49,290 bases of DNA from an uncultured Roseovarius sp. (GTDB lineage Bacteria > Pseudomonadota > Alphaproteobacteria > Rhodobacterales > Rhodobacteraceae), in the NCBI GenBank assembly GCA_934501475.1, contig CAKSUL010000008.1, positions 1-49,290 on the forward strand. Reading direction: 5' to 3'. The notes below the pieces were generated by a model. It was not told where the DNA came from, searched no databases, and saw only the letters and a program-made list of their open reading frames with translations. How positions within the stretch are numbered: position 1 is the first letter of the stretch; each line of letters starts with the position of its first letter. Of this stretch, positions 16,498-24,202 are shown in pieces. The translations under genes were made by a program, and so were the position numbers.

Positions 16498-17829
16498 ATG
16501 AGCCATATCTTTCCCCGCCACACCAAGATCGCCCCGCCCGTCGCCCTCACCGGTGACGGCTGTTTTCTGATCGACGAAAGCGGCAAGCGCTATTTCGACG
16601 GATCGGGCGGCGCGGCAGTGTCCTGTCTGGGCCATTCCAACGCCCGCGTGCGCCAGGCGATCAAGGATCAGGTCGATGAGCTGGCCTTTGCGCATACCGG
16701 TTTTTTCACCTCGAAACCGGCCGAGGCGCTGGCGGATCTGCTGATCGAACACGCCCCCGGCGATCTGGACCGGGTCTATCTGGTCTCGGGCGGCTCCGAG
16801 GCGACGGAGGCCGCGATCAAGCTGGCCCGGCAGTATTTCACCGAACAGAACCAGCCCCAGCGCCGCCACCTGATCGCCCGCAAGCAAAGCTATCACGGCA
16901 ATACCCTGGGCGCGCTGGCGGCTGGCGGGAACGCGTGGCGGCGTCAACAATTCGACCCGCTGTTGATCGAGGTCAGCCATATCGCGCCCTGCTATGAATA
17001 TGTCGGGCGCGCCGAGGGTGAGTCCAGCGCCGATTATGGCCTGCGCGCCGCACAGGAGCTCGAGGATGAGATCCTGCGCCTCGGGGGGGATACGGTCATG
17101 GCCTTCATGGCCGAACCGGTGGTCGGGGCGACATTGGGCGCGGTGCCCGCCGTCGAGGGGTATTTCAAACGCATCCGCGAGATCTGTGACAAATACGGCG
17201 TGTTGCTGATCCTTGACGAGGTGATGTGCGGCATGGGGCGCACCGGGCATCTGTTTGCCTGCAACGCCGACGGCATCGCACCCGATATCCTGTGCATCGC
17301 CAAGGGGTTGGGCGCGGGGTATCAGCCGATCGGCGCGATGCTGTGCAGCAGTCACATCTATGACACGATCGCACTCGGCACCGGGTTCTTTCAGCACGGC
17401 CATACCTATCTGGGCCACCCGGTCGCGGCCGCCGCCGCTCTGGCGGTGGTGCGCGAAATGCTGGATCAGGACCTGATCGCGCAGGTGAACGCGCGCGGCA
17501 CCTATCTTGAGGCGCAGTTGCGCCAGCGGTTCGGCCAGCATCCCCATATCGGGGACATTCGCGGGCGCGGCCTGTTCTGGGGGCTGGAATTCGTGGCCGA
17601 GCGCGAAACCAAGACACCGTTCGACCCGAAACACGGGCTTGCCGGCAAGCTGAAGAAAGCCGCCTTTGAAGAGGGGCTGATCTGTTATCCGATGCCCGGA
17701 ACCCGCGATGGCAAGGTTGGCGATCACGTCCTTCTGGCGCCGCCCTTCATCGCCACCGAGGCCGAGTTGGACAGCGCGCTGGACGCGCTGAGCCGCGCAT
17801 TGACCCAGGTGCTGGACCCGATCACCTGA
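16498..17829 (+). CDS. Class III (omega-type) PLP aminotransferase
   Basis: A 443-residue PLP enzyme of the class III family (fold type I), which transfers terminal amino groups to pyruvate or another keto acid. Visible signatures are YFDGSGGAAVSCLGHSN, VYLVSGGSEATEAAIKLAR (phosphate-binding GSEA), LLILDEVMCGMGRTG (the Asp that contacts the PLP nitrogen) and DILCIAKGLGAGYQPIGA, with the PLP lysine in AKG. The ATG at 16498 follows a GAAGGG site and gives the family start. It ends the FAD/GcvT-BKACE-GNAT operon. The donor substrate is unknown. Confidence 0.92.
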   Translation: MSHIFPRHTKIAPPVALTGDGCFLIDESGKRYFDGSGGAAVSCLGHSNARVRQAIKDQVDELAFAHTGFFTSKPAEALADLLIEHAPGDLDRVYLVSGGSEATEAAIKLARQYFTEQNQPQRRHLIARKQSYHGNTLGALAAGGNAWRRQQFDPLLIEVSHIAPCYEYVGRAEGESSADYGLRAAQELEDEILRLGGDTVMAFMAEPVVGATLGAVPAVEGYFKRIREICDKYGVLLILDEVMCGMGRTGHLFACNADGIAPDILCIAKGLGAGYQPIGAMLCSSHIYDTIALGTGFFQHGHTYLGHPVAAAAALAVVREMLDQDLIAQVNARGTYLEAQLRQRFGQHPHIGDIRGRGLFWGLEFVAERETKTPFDPKHGLAGKLKKAAFEEGLICYPMPGTRDGKVGDHVLLAPPFIATEAELDSALDALSRALTQVLDPIT

Positions 17830-17841
17830 CGCCAGTCGGCA

Positions 17842-17868
17842 GGCGCGCCCCCATCACAAGGGCGCGCC
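17842..17868. terminator. Bidirectional hairpin between convergent genes
   Basis: A perfect 9-bp GC stem (GGCGCGCCC / GGGCGCGCC) with a 9-base loop, midway between the aminotransferase stop (17829) and the end of the ferric-reductase-like gene (17876). It can form from either strand, so it probably stops both transcripts. There is no T tract. Confidence 0.65.
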
Positions 17869-17875
17869 CGATCCG

Positions 17876-19222
17876 TCATCTCATGCGGAACAATTCCTGA
17901 TGGAACCGGTGTGCAACCGGCCAGCCCTGCGCGGCGAAATCCGCCCTTAGCGCAGTGCCGAACCCCGACGGGCCGCAGAACCACAGGCTGGCATCGCGCC
18001 ATTCTGGCACGGCTTCGCGGATGCGCGCACCGCTCAGCAGGCCGTCTCTGGCATCGATCAGAACATGCAGGCGGACATTGGCCGCCCTAGCATCCTCGGC
18101 CAGCCGCGCCAGCGCGTCCTCATCCACATCGGTGGTGGTGTGGAACAGGTCGATGGTCCTGGTCTGCCCCGTCACATCGGGGTGCTGCGCAAGATGCTTG
18201 AGACGCGCCACGAAGGGCGTGATCCCGATGCCCGCGCCGACCCAGATCTGATGGGGGCGGTCATCCTCGAAGGTAAAGCAGCCATACGGGCCCTCGATCC
18301 GCATGCTTTGACCTTCGCGCAGCAGATCCGGCAGGCGCGAGGTATGATCGCCCAGCGCCTTGGTGACAAAGGTGATACGCGACACCGCAGACGACCAGGC
18401 CGACGCGATGGTGTAGGGATGCGCGCCCTCGGCGGCGTCGGACATGGCAAAGGCGAACTGGCCGGGCTTGTGACCGGGCCAGCCGGGCGCCATGTCGATC
18501 ACCGTTTCAATCGCGCGCACGCCCGGATAGCGCCGGATCGTGGCAATCACCCCCTGCGCGCGCCGCGATGCCCCGATACGCCCGCCAAGCGACACCAGCG
18601 CGCCCCATGTCCCTCCGGCCATCATCAGCGCCAGAACCGCGCCCAGCGGCGTCAGCCAATAGTCGAACTCGGTCAGGATGATCGCGTGGAACACCAGCGC
18701 GAGATAGGCCAGCGGAAACAGGCGGTGGACCTTGCGGAACCAGTGATAGGGAACACGCGACAGCAGCGCGACAGTGATCAACAGGACCACCGCGTAGAAG
18801 GTCCATTCACCCACCACTTCGGCGGCATCGCGATAGGCATGCAGAAACGCGTTCAGCGGATTTTCGATCGGCGCTCTCGGGCCACGTTCGGGCCGGGTCA
18901 GCAGACCCCAACCCACCGCCCATTTCGGTGCCTTGACCCACAGCCAATGGCTGAGCGCCGCAACCAGCACGCCGATGCCCAGCCATTTGTGCAGGCGATA
19001 CATCTTGTCCAGCCCGCCCAGCCAGCGCTCGGGCCAGCGCGGGCGCAGGGCCAGCATCATCGCGATGCTCATGAAGCCCATGGCGATGATCCCGGTATAT
19101 TGGCGCATGAATTGGCGCAGTTCCCACAGACCGTTTGCCTGCAACACACCCGGATCAACCAGGAGCCACAACAGGGACAGGCCGCACAGACCCCCCCAGA
19201 AAGCCAGCTTGATGTTGCGCAT
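17876..19222 (-). CDS. Ferric-reductase-like flavohaem membrane protein
   Basis: A 448-residue protein. The N-terminal half has about six membrane helices (residues 5-210) with histidines spaced for two b haems (HKWLGIG, LSHWLW, HRLFPLAY, FHAII). The C-terminal half (residues 225-448) is a ferredoxin-NADP reductase-type domain. It has an FAD site HPYTIASA, an NAD(P) phosphate loop GAGIGITPF and the terminal LWFCGPSGFG strand. It should move electrons from NAD(P)H through FAD and haem across the membrane to a periplasmic acceptor, perhaps Fe(III), Cu(II) or methionine sulfoxide repair. The ribosome site AAAGGAAA precedes the ATG. It lies downstream of the cytochrome b and PepSY genes. Confidence 0.87.
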   Translation of the reverse strand: MRNIKLAFWGGLCGLSLLWLLVDPGVLQANGLWELRQFMRQYTGIIAMGFMSIAMMLALRPRWPERWLGGLDKMYRLHKWLGIGVLVAALSHWLWVKAPKWAVGWGLLTRPERGPRAPIENPLNAFLHAYRDAAEVVGEWTFYAVVLLITVALLSRVPYHWFRKVHRLFPLAYLALVFHAIILTEFDYWLTPLGAVLALMMAGGTWGALVSLGGRIGASRRAQGVIATIRRYPGVRAIETVIDMAPGWPGHKPGQFAFAMSDAAEGAHPYTIASAWSSAVSRITFVTKALGDHTSRLPDLLREGQSMRIEGPYGCFTFEDDRPHQIWVGAGIGITPFVARLKHLAQHPDVTGQTRTIDLFHTTTDVDEDALARLAEDARAANVRLHVLIDARDGLLSGARIREAVPEWRDASLWFCGPSGFGTALRADFAAQGWPVAHRFHQELFRMR

Positions 19223-19384
19223 GGTGTTTCCTTTTCTCTGCTATTGTCCGGGCGGCGCAGCGCGCGGATTTGTTTGTGTCCAGATGGGCTTGATGGGCCT
19301 GGCGCGAAAGTTCTGGTGTTACGGGGCGGCGTGCCGCCTCCGTCGCGCGGTGGGCGCGTCACGCGGTCGCATCCATGATGGGGT

Positions 19385-19419
19385 GCGCCCGCCGTGCCTT
19401 GGGTGGTCACGGCGGACGC
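19385..19419 (-). terminator. Strong hairpin downstream of the cytochrome b gene
   Basis: A 12-bp stem with one G-U pair when transcribed from the minus strand, and an 11-base loop, 8 bases after the stop at 19428. It probably ends the PepSY-cytochrome b transcript and separates it from the ferric-reductase-like gene, which has 205 bp upstream. No T tract follows. Confidence 0.6.
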
Positions 19420-19427
19420 CTGTCGGG

Positions 19428-20030
19428 TCAGGCGATATCGCCCGGTTCGGGCGCGCGCTTGCGCCCGGTGATCATTGCGCGGGCAAGGTTTTCGCGGTGC
19501 CGGCGCGAGGCAAGGACAACGCCCGCCACATGCAGCGCGATCAGCACCAGCATCAGATTGGCCAGCACCTCATGCGCCTCCTCGACCGCCTCGGCGCGAT
19601 CGTTTCGGGTATGGCCGCTGTCATCGGCATAGGCGGGGGCAATGATCTGCACGCTGTCCGGCAGCATGGCCAGACGGGCCGGTTCGACCAGCAGCCAGCC
19701 GGTAAAGGCAGTGGCCGACATCGTCACCAGCAGCGCCACGATCATCGCCGCCCCGGCCGGGTTATGGCCGATATGGCGCGCCTCACGCCCGTGCCGCATG
19801 TCTTGCAGATAGCGCATCACGCCGCCGGGCCCGCGCAGGAACTGCGCAAAGCGCGCATAGCGCGGGCCGACCAGCCCCCAGATCAGGCGAACACCGATCA
19901 GCCCGGCGGCGGCGTAGCCGGCCCAGATGTGCCAGACCTCGCTTTCGTCGCCGGTCAGCCAGGCCAACGCAAAGGCCAGCACCAGCCCCCAGTGCAACAG
20001 CCGCAGGAGGGGATCCCAGACGCGGATCAT
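19428..20030 (-). CDS. Cytochrome b561-type membrane protein
   Basis: A 200-residue integral membrane protein with four helices and haem-binding histidines. It begins RVWDPLLRLLHWGLVLAF (first His in the helix) and contains VWHIWAGYAA, HNPAGAAMIVALL and EEAHEVLANLMLVLIALHVAG. These are characteristic of the hydrogenase-type cytochrome b/b561 family. It should carry electrons between quinol and a periplasmic partner. The ATG overlaps the last base of the PepSY gene's TGA stop; an in-frame GTG one codon earlier is also possible. Its neighbour is a periplasmic PepSY protein. Confidence 0.9.
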   Translation of the reverse strand: MIRVWDPLLRLLHWGLVLAFALAWLTGDESEVWHIWAGYAAAGLIGVRLIWGLVGPRYARFAQFLRGPGGVMRYLQDMRHGREARHIGHNPAGAAMIVALLVTMSATAFTGWLLVEPARLAMLPDSVQIIAPAYADDSGHTRNDRAEAVEEAHEVLANLMLVLIALHVAGVVLASRRHRENLARAMITGRKRAPEPGDIA

Positions 20031-20572
20031 CACTCGGCCGCTTTGGCAGCAGGCACGGCGCTGATGGCCGGCAGCGATGTCAGGCCGGGACCAAAGACGT
20101 CATCGCCATATTCGAACTCGACCAGTTGCAGCGTGGCCGGGTCGAACTTGACCTCGATCTCGTGGCCCTCGGCGTCAGTGCCCTTGACCTCATAGCAGCC
20201 GTCATCGGTCTTGATCCGGCGCACGATCCAGCCCTGCGCCTCGGCGGCCTTTTGCACCGCATCGCGCGGCTGCCAGTCGGCCATGGGCACGCGGCAGTTA
20301 TCGTCGTCATACTTGAATTCGACGATGCTCAGCGTGGCGGGATGCAGCTTGGCCTTGATCCTGCGGCCTTGCGCGTCCTGGCCCTCGATCTTGTAACAGC
20401 CATCGTCCTCCCTGATCTGCGCGCCGGTCCAGCCCTGTTTCTGGGCCATCGCCAGTGCCGCATCATTTGACTGCCAGTCGGCGCGCGGCACGCGGCAGTC
20501 ATCACCGGCAAACGCGGCGCCCGCGCTGCCCAGTCCGGCCACAATGGCCACGGTCATCAGATAGTTTCTCAT
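20030..20572 (-). CDS. Exported tandem PepSY-domain protein with four cysteines
   Basis: A 180-residue periplasmic protein. It has a signal peptide (MRNYLMTVAIVAGLG...AFAG) followed by two near-identical ~67-residue PepSY-type repeats (about residues 24-90 and 92-158). Each repeat begins (D)CRVPxADWQ and contains DGCYxxxGxDAxGxxIxxxxxPATLxxVEFxY. Each repeat has two Cys. A short Ala-rich tail ends the protein. PepSY domains often inhibit or sense proteases or bind small ligands in the periplasm. It is cotranscribed with the cytochrome b protein and divergent from the two-component system, so it may be the sensor's target or accessory. The upstream in-frame start at 20629 would lack a signal peptide start, so 20572 was chosen. 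Confidence 0.88.
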   Translation of the reverse strand: MRNYLMTVAIVAGLGSAGAAFAGDDCRVPRADWQSNDAALAMAQKQGWTGAQIREDDGCYKIEGQDAQGRRIKAKLHPATLSIVEFKYDDDNCRVPMADWQPRDAVQKAAEAQGWIVRRIKTDDGCYEVKGTDAEGHEIEVKFDPATLQLVEFEYGDDVFGPGLTSLPAISAVPAAKAAE

Positions 20573-20632
20573 TTTCCCATCTCCTTTCGTGTTTCGGGGA
20601 TGCCCCTTTGTCGCGCATGATCCTGACACCTT

Positions 20633-20661
20633 CCTGAAGCGTCGGATTTTTCTGCTTCAGG
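20633..20661. promoter_or_regulatory. Inverted repeat in the pepSY/response-regulator promoter region
   Basis: Perfect 8-bp inverted repeat CCTGAAGC - 13 bases - GCTTCAGG in the 141-bp gap between the divergent genes. The spacing could suit a dimeric OmpR-type response regulator bound at a promoter. The central bases are T-rich. It is a candidate operator for the regulator encoded at 20714. Confidence 0.45.
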
Positions 20662-20713
20662 TGCGCGTCAGCTTGGGCCGTGATAGAGAGGGCGCAACGG
20701 ACAACGGACGGAT

Positions 20714-21379
20714 ATGGCGATGCGGGTGCTGCTGATCGAGGATGACACGGTGCTGGGCGCGGCGGTGCGCGACCAGATCGCCGCCGACGGGCATTCCGTC
20801 GACTGGGCCACGCGGCTGGACACGGGGCGCGAGTATCTGGATGTGGCGGCCTATGATCTGATCCTGCTGGACCTGATGCTGCCCGACGGGCGCGGTCAGC
20901 CATTCCTGCGGAGCCTGCGCACGCGCGGCGATGCGACGCCGGTGATCATCCTGACCGCGCTGGACCAGATCAGCGACCGGATCGAGGGGCTGAACGCGGG
21001 CGCGGATGATTACATGGTCAAACCCTTTGATCTGGCCGAACTGTCGGCGCGACTGGGTGCTGTGGCGCGCCGGTATGGGGGCAATCCCAACCCGCTGATC
21101 ACGCTTGGCGATCTGGAGATCGACCTTGCCGCACGCTCGGTGCGGCGGGCGGGCAAGGCGGTGGCGCTGACCGCGCGCGAATGGGTGCTGCTCGAAGCGC
21201 TGATCCAGCGCCCCGGTCAGCTGCTGTCCAAGGCGCAACTGGAAGAGCGGCTCTATTCCTTCGAGACCGAAATCGAGAGCAACACGATCGAGGTCCATGT
21301 CAGCCGCCTGCGCAAGAAACTGGGCCACGAGCGGATCGAGACGGTGCGCGGTCTGGGCTATCGGCTGGGCGCGCCATGA
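20714..21379 (+). CDS. OmpR/QseB-type response regulator
   Basis: A 221-residue DNA-binding regulator. The receiver domain (residues 3-115) has the acidic pocket VLLIEDD, the phospho-acceptor Asp in LILLDLMLPDG (about residue 52), the Thr in VIILTALDQ and the Lys in VKPFDLAEL. The winged-helix output domain (about residues 125-220) ends with VHVSRLRKKLG and VRGLGYRLG, typical of the OmpR family. It overlaps the kinase gene by 4 bases (ATGA). It probably controls the divergent PepSY operon and perhaps the downstream efflux genes. Confidence 0.95.
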   Translation: MAMRVLLIEDDTVLGAAVRDQIAADGHSVDWATRLDTGREYLDVAAYDLILLDLMLPDGRGQPFLRSLRTRGDATPVIILTALDQISDRIEGLNAGADDYMVKPFDLAELSARLGAVARRYGGNPNPLITLGDLEIDLAARSVRRAGKAVALTAREWVLLEALIQRPGQLLSKAQLEERLYSFETEIESNTIEVHVSRLRKKLGHERIETVRGLGYRLGAP

Positions 21380-22707
21380 GGTGGCCGCGCTCCCTTCAGG
21401 GGCGGCTGGCGCTGGGTCTGGGTCTGGGGCTGACGCTGGTCTGGCTGGCGGTCGCATGGGCCACCGCGACCCTTCTGAGGCACGAGATGAACGAGGTGTT
21501 CGATTCCGCGCTTGAGGAGACCGGGCAGCGCATCCTGCCTCTGGCGGTGCTGGAAATCCTGGACCGCGACGCCGGAACCGAGGCTGTGGGCCAGCGCATC
21601 GCCACGCTGCACCGGCATGAGGAATATTTCACCTATCTGGTGCGCGACGATCAGGGGCGGGTGCTCATGCGCTCGCACGCTGCCGATGACGCGGATTTCC
21701 CGGCCTTTGACGGGATGGGATTCCGCCAGACCGCCACCCACCGCCTGTATTATGACGCCGCCCTGCAAGGCACGATCACCATCGCTGTGGCCGAACCGCT
21801 GGCACGGCGCGCGGATGTCGCGCGCGGCTCACTGATGGCGCTGGCCCTGCCGTTGCTGGCGATCATCCCGCTCAGCCTGCTGGGCATGCTGGGCATCGTG
21901 CGCCACAGCCTGCGCCCGGTGCGCCGCTTCAGCGATGCCCTGGCCAGCCGTGGCACGCGCGATCTCAGCCCGGTCAGGCAGGGTGAATTGCCCAGTGAGA
22001 TCATCCCGGTGGCCGAGGCCGTCAATCAGCTGATCGACCGGCTGGGCCGGGCGCTGGAGGCCGAGCGCAGCTTTACGGCCAATGCCGCGCATGAGTTGCG
22101 CACCCCCGTCGCCGCGGCGCTGGCCCAGACCCAGCGGCTGATGAGCGAACTCAAGACACCCGAGGCGCAAGGGCGCGCCGCCGAGATCGAGACCGCGCTG
22201 AAACGCCTGACCCGCCTGTCCGAAAAGCTGATGCAACTGGCCCGCGCCGAGGGGGGGCGGCTGCGCGTTGCGACGGCATCGGACATGCGCCCGGTGCTTG
22301 GCATGGTGCTGGCCGATTTTGACAGAAGTGCCGGCACCGGGCGCATCGTGGCCGAGCTTGCCGATGCGCCGGTGCTGTCGGATATCGACCCGGACGCCTT
22401 TGCAATCCTGGCCCGCAACCTGATCGAGAACGCCCTGCGCCACGGCCACGGCGACGCCCCGATCCGGATCGTTCTGGGCCGCGACGGCGTGCTGAGCGTG
22501 GTCAATGACTGCGCTTTGGTGCCGCCTGCGACCCTGAAACGGCTGAGCGCGCGCTTCGAGCGCGGGCAATCCATCGCTTGCGGCAGCGGGCTGGGCCTGT
22601 CGATCGCCAAGGCGATCGCAGAGGGCGCACAGGGCGATCTGACCCTGCAATCCCCCGCACCGGGGCGCAAGGACGGATTCGCGGCGCTGTTTCAACTCCC
22701 GAATTAA
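21376..22707 (+). CDS. Membrane sensor histidine kinase, partner of the regulator upstream
   Basis: A 443-residue kinase with two membrane helices (about residues 9-32 and 152-175) bracketing a ~115-residue periplasmic sensor domain. Then come a HAMP-like linker, the phospho-acceptor His in SFTANAAHELRTPVAA (H box), the N box NLIENALRHG and the G2 box GSGLGLSIAKAI. The usual G1 box D-x-G-x-G is degraded here (VVNDCALVP). The first ATG overlaps the regulator stop. The kinase senses an envelope signal, perhaps linked to the PepSY protein. Confidence 0.94.
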   Translation: MRWPRSLQGRLALGLGLGLTLVWLAVAWATATLLRHEMNEVFDSALEETGQRILPLAVLEILDRDAGTEAVGQRIATLHRHEEYFTYLVRDDQGRVLMRSHAADDADFPAFDGMGFRQTATHRLYYDAALQGTITIAVAEPLARRADVARGSLMALALPLLAIIPLSLLGMLGIVRHSLRPVRRFSDALASRGTRDLSPVRQGELPSEIIPVAEAVNQLIDRLGRALEAERSFTANAAHELRTPVAAALAQTQRLMSELKTPEAQGRAAEIETALKRLTRLSEKLMQLARAEGGRLRVATASDMRPVLGMVLADFDRSAGTGRIVAELADAPVLSDIDPDAFAILARNLIENALRHGHGDAPIRIVLGRDGVLSVVNDCALVPPATLKRLSARFERGQSIACGSGLGLSIAKAIAEGAQGDLTLQSPAPGRKDGFAALFQLPN

Positions 22708-22897
22708 AACAGGGCCTTGGGGTTTGATAATGTGCTATGGTGGCACTTGCACCTCTGGCAATTTATGATAGCAACCGATCACTATCTTTTCTTGGGTATT
22801 TTATGACGTTGATACAAAAGACCGCATCAGGGCGCGAACAGCAAAGCGCCGAGCCGCAGTTTTGCCTGCGTTTGCGGCATGACAAAGGATACCGCCC

Positions 22898-24202
22898 TTG
22901 AGAATTCCGCGCGCATTGCGCCTGCTTCCACCGATTGCATTGGGTGTGGGGGTGGCGGCCTGGCTGATCTCGACCGCGCAGCCCCCCGCCCGCATCGATC
23001 AAACCGAGCGCAGCGTCGTCGCGCGCACGATCACCGCCACCGAAGCGCCGCTGCGCACCGTCGTGCGCGGCTATGGCAATGTGCAGGCCGCGCGCACATG
23101 GGAGGCGGTCTCGGAAATCGCCGGCACGATCGTGTGGCGCCATCCGCAGCTCGACACCGGGAATGTGCTGCGCGAAGGCACCAAGGTGCTCAAGATCGAC
23201 CCCACGGAATACGAACTGAGCAAGGCGCAGGCCGAGGCGGATCTGGCAGCCCTGTCGGCCGATCTTGCCCAGATCGACATGGACGCGGCCAACACGACCC
23301 GCCTGCTGGACCTGGAACGCAGCCGGCTGGAGCTGGCCGAAACCGAGCTGGCGCGCATTCGTGATCTGGTCGGGCGGGGCGTCAGCTCGCAAGCCGCGCT
23401 TGACGCGCAGGACCGCGCGACGTTGCAGGTGCGCCGCGGGGTCGAGGAATTGCAGAACGCCCTTGGCCTCATTCCCAGCCGGCGCACCCGGCTGGATGCG
23501 CAGATGGCCCGCACGAAAGTGGTTCTTGAGCGCGCGAAACGCGATCTCGAAAAGACCGATATCGTAGTGCCGTTCGATCTGCGGGTCGGCGCGGTGCATG
23601 TCGGGCGGCATCAGTTCGTCGCGGCGGGTCAGCAACTGCTGACGGCGGACGATATCGGGCGCGCCGAGATCATCGCGCAGATCCCGGTGGTGTCGTTCCG
23701 CCGCCTGCTGGGAGGGGCCGGGGAGGGTGATTTTGTGTCCCTTGCCGGGCTGACCGAACGGTTTGAGCGGATCAAGGCCGAAGTGCGGCTGGTCTCGGAC
23801 GATTCGCAGGTCTGGGAGGGACAGTTGGTGCGTGTCGAAAGCGCGCTTGACCCGCAGGCGCGCTCGGTTCCGGCGGTGATCAGTGTCGATGACCCCTATG
23901 CCGGTGTCAGCCCGCCATTGCGCCTTCCGCTGGTGCCCAACATGTATGTCGAACTGATCCTGACCGGGCCGGTGACCGGCAGCGGCATAAGCCTGCCCGA
24001 CAGCGCCATCCATCAGGGCGATCTGGTCTATCTGCGCAATGACGAGGGCCGTCTTGAACTGCGCGACGTCAGCATTGCCTGGCGTCAGGGCGGACAGGCC
24101 ATCCTGGCCGGTGGCGTCGCCCCCGGCGATCAGGTCATCCTTGACGATCTGATGCCTGCCATCCCCGGCATGATCGTCGTCCCGGCCGAGGACATGAAAT
24201 GA
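22898..24202 (+). CDS. RND efflux periplasmic adaptor (membrane fusion protein)
   Basis: A 434-residue HlyD/AcrA-like adaptor: an N-terminal membrane anchor (about residues 8-25), a biotinyl-lipoyl-like region (YGNVQAARTWEAVSEIAG), a long alpha-helical hairpin (about residues 95-200) and beta-barrel domains. It links the inner-membrane pump to an outer-membrane channel. The start is TTG, preceded by an AAGGAT site; no in-frame ATG gives a complete protein. The stop overlaps the RND gene start (ATGA). The gene lies 190 bp after the kinase gene. Confidence 0.92.
   Translation: MRIPRALRLLPPIALGVGVAAWLISTAQPPARIDQTERSVVARTITATEAPLRTVVRGYGNVQAARTWEAVSEIAGTIVWRHPQLDTGNVLREGTKVLKIDPTEYELSKAQAEADLAALSADLAQIDMDAANTTRLLDLERSRLELAETELARIRDLVGRGVSSQAALDAQDRATLQVRRGVEELQNALGLIPSRRTRLDAQMARTKVVLERAKRDLEKTDIVVPFDLRVGAVHVGRHQFVAAGQQLLTADDIGRAEIIAQIPVVSFRRLLGGAGEGDFVSLAGLTERFERIKAEVRLVSDDSQVWEGQLVRVESALDPQARSVPAVISVDDPYAGVSPPLRLPLVPNMYVELILTGPVTGSGISLPDSAIHQGDLVYLRNDEGRLELRDVSIAWRQGGQAILAGGVAPGDQVILDDLMPAIPGMIVVPAEDMK

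Noticed and set aside
22708..22897. Possible sigma-54 promoter (TGGCAC near 22732) upstream of the RND adaptor
   Set aside because: The GG and GC elements are not at the required 10-base spacing, so it does not fit the -24/-12 pattern.
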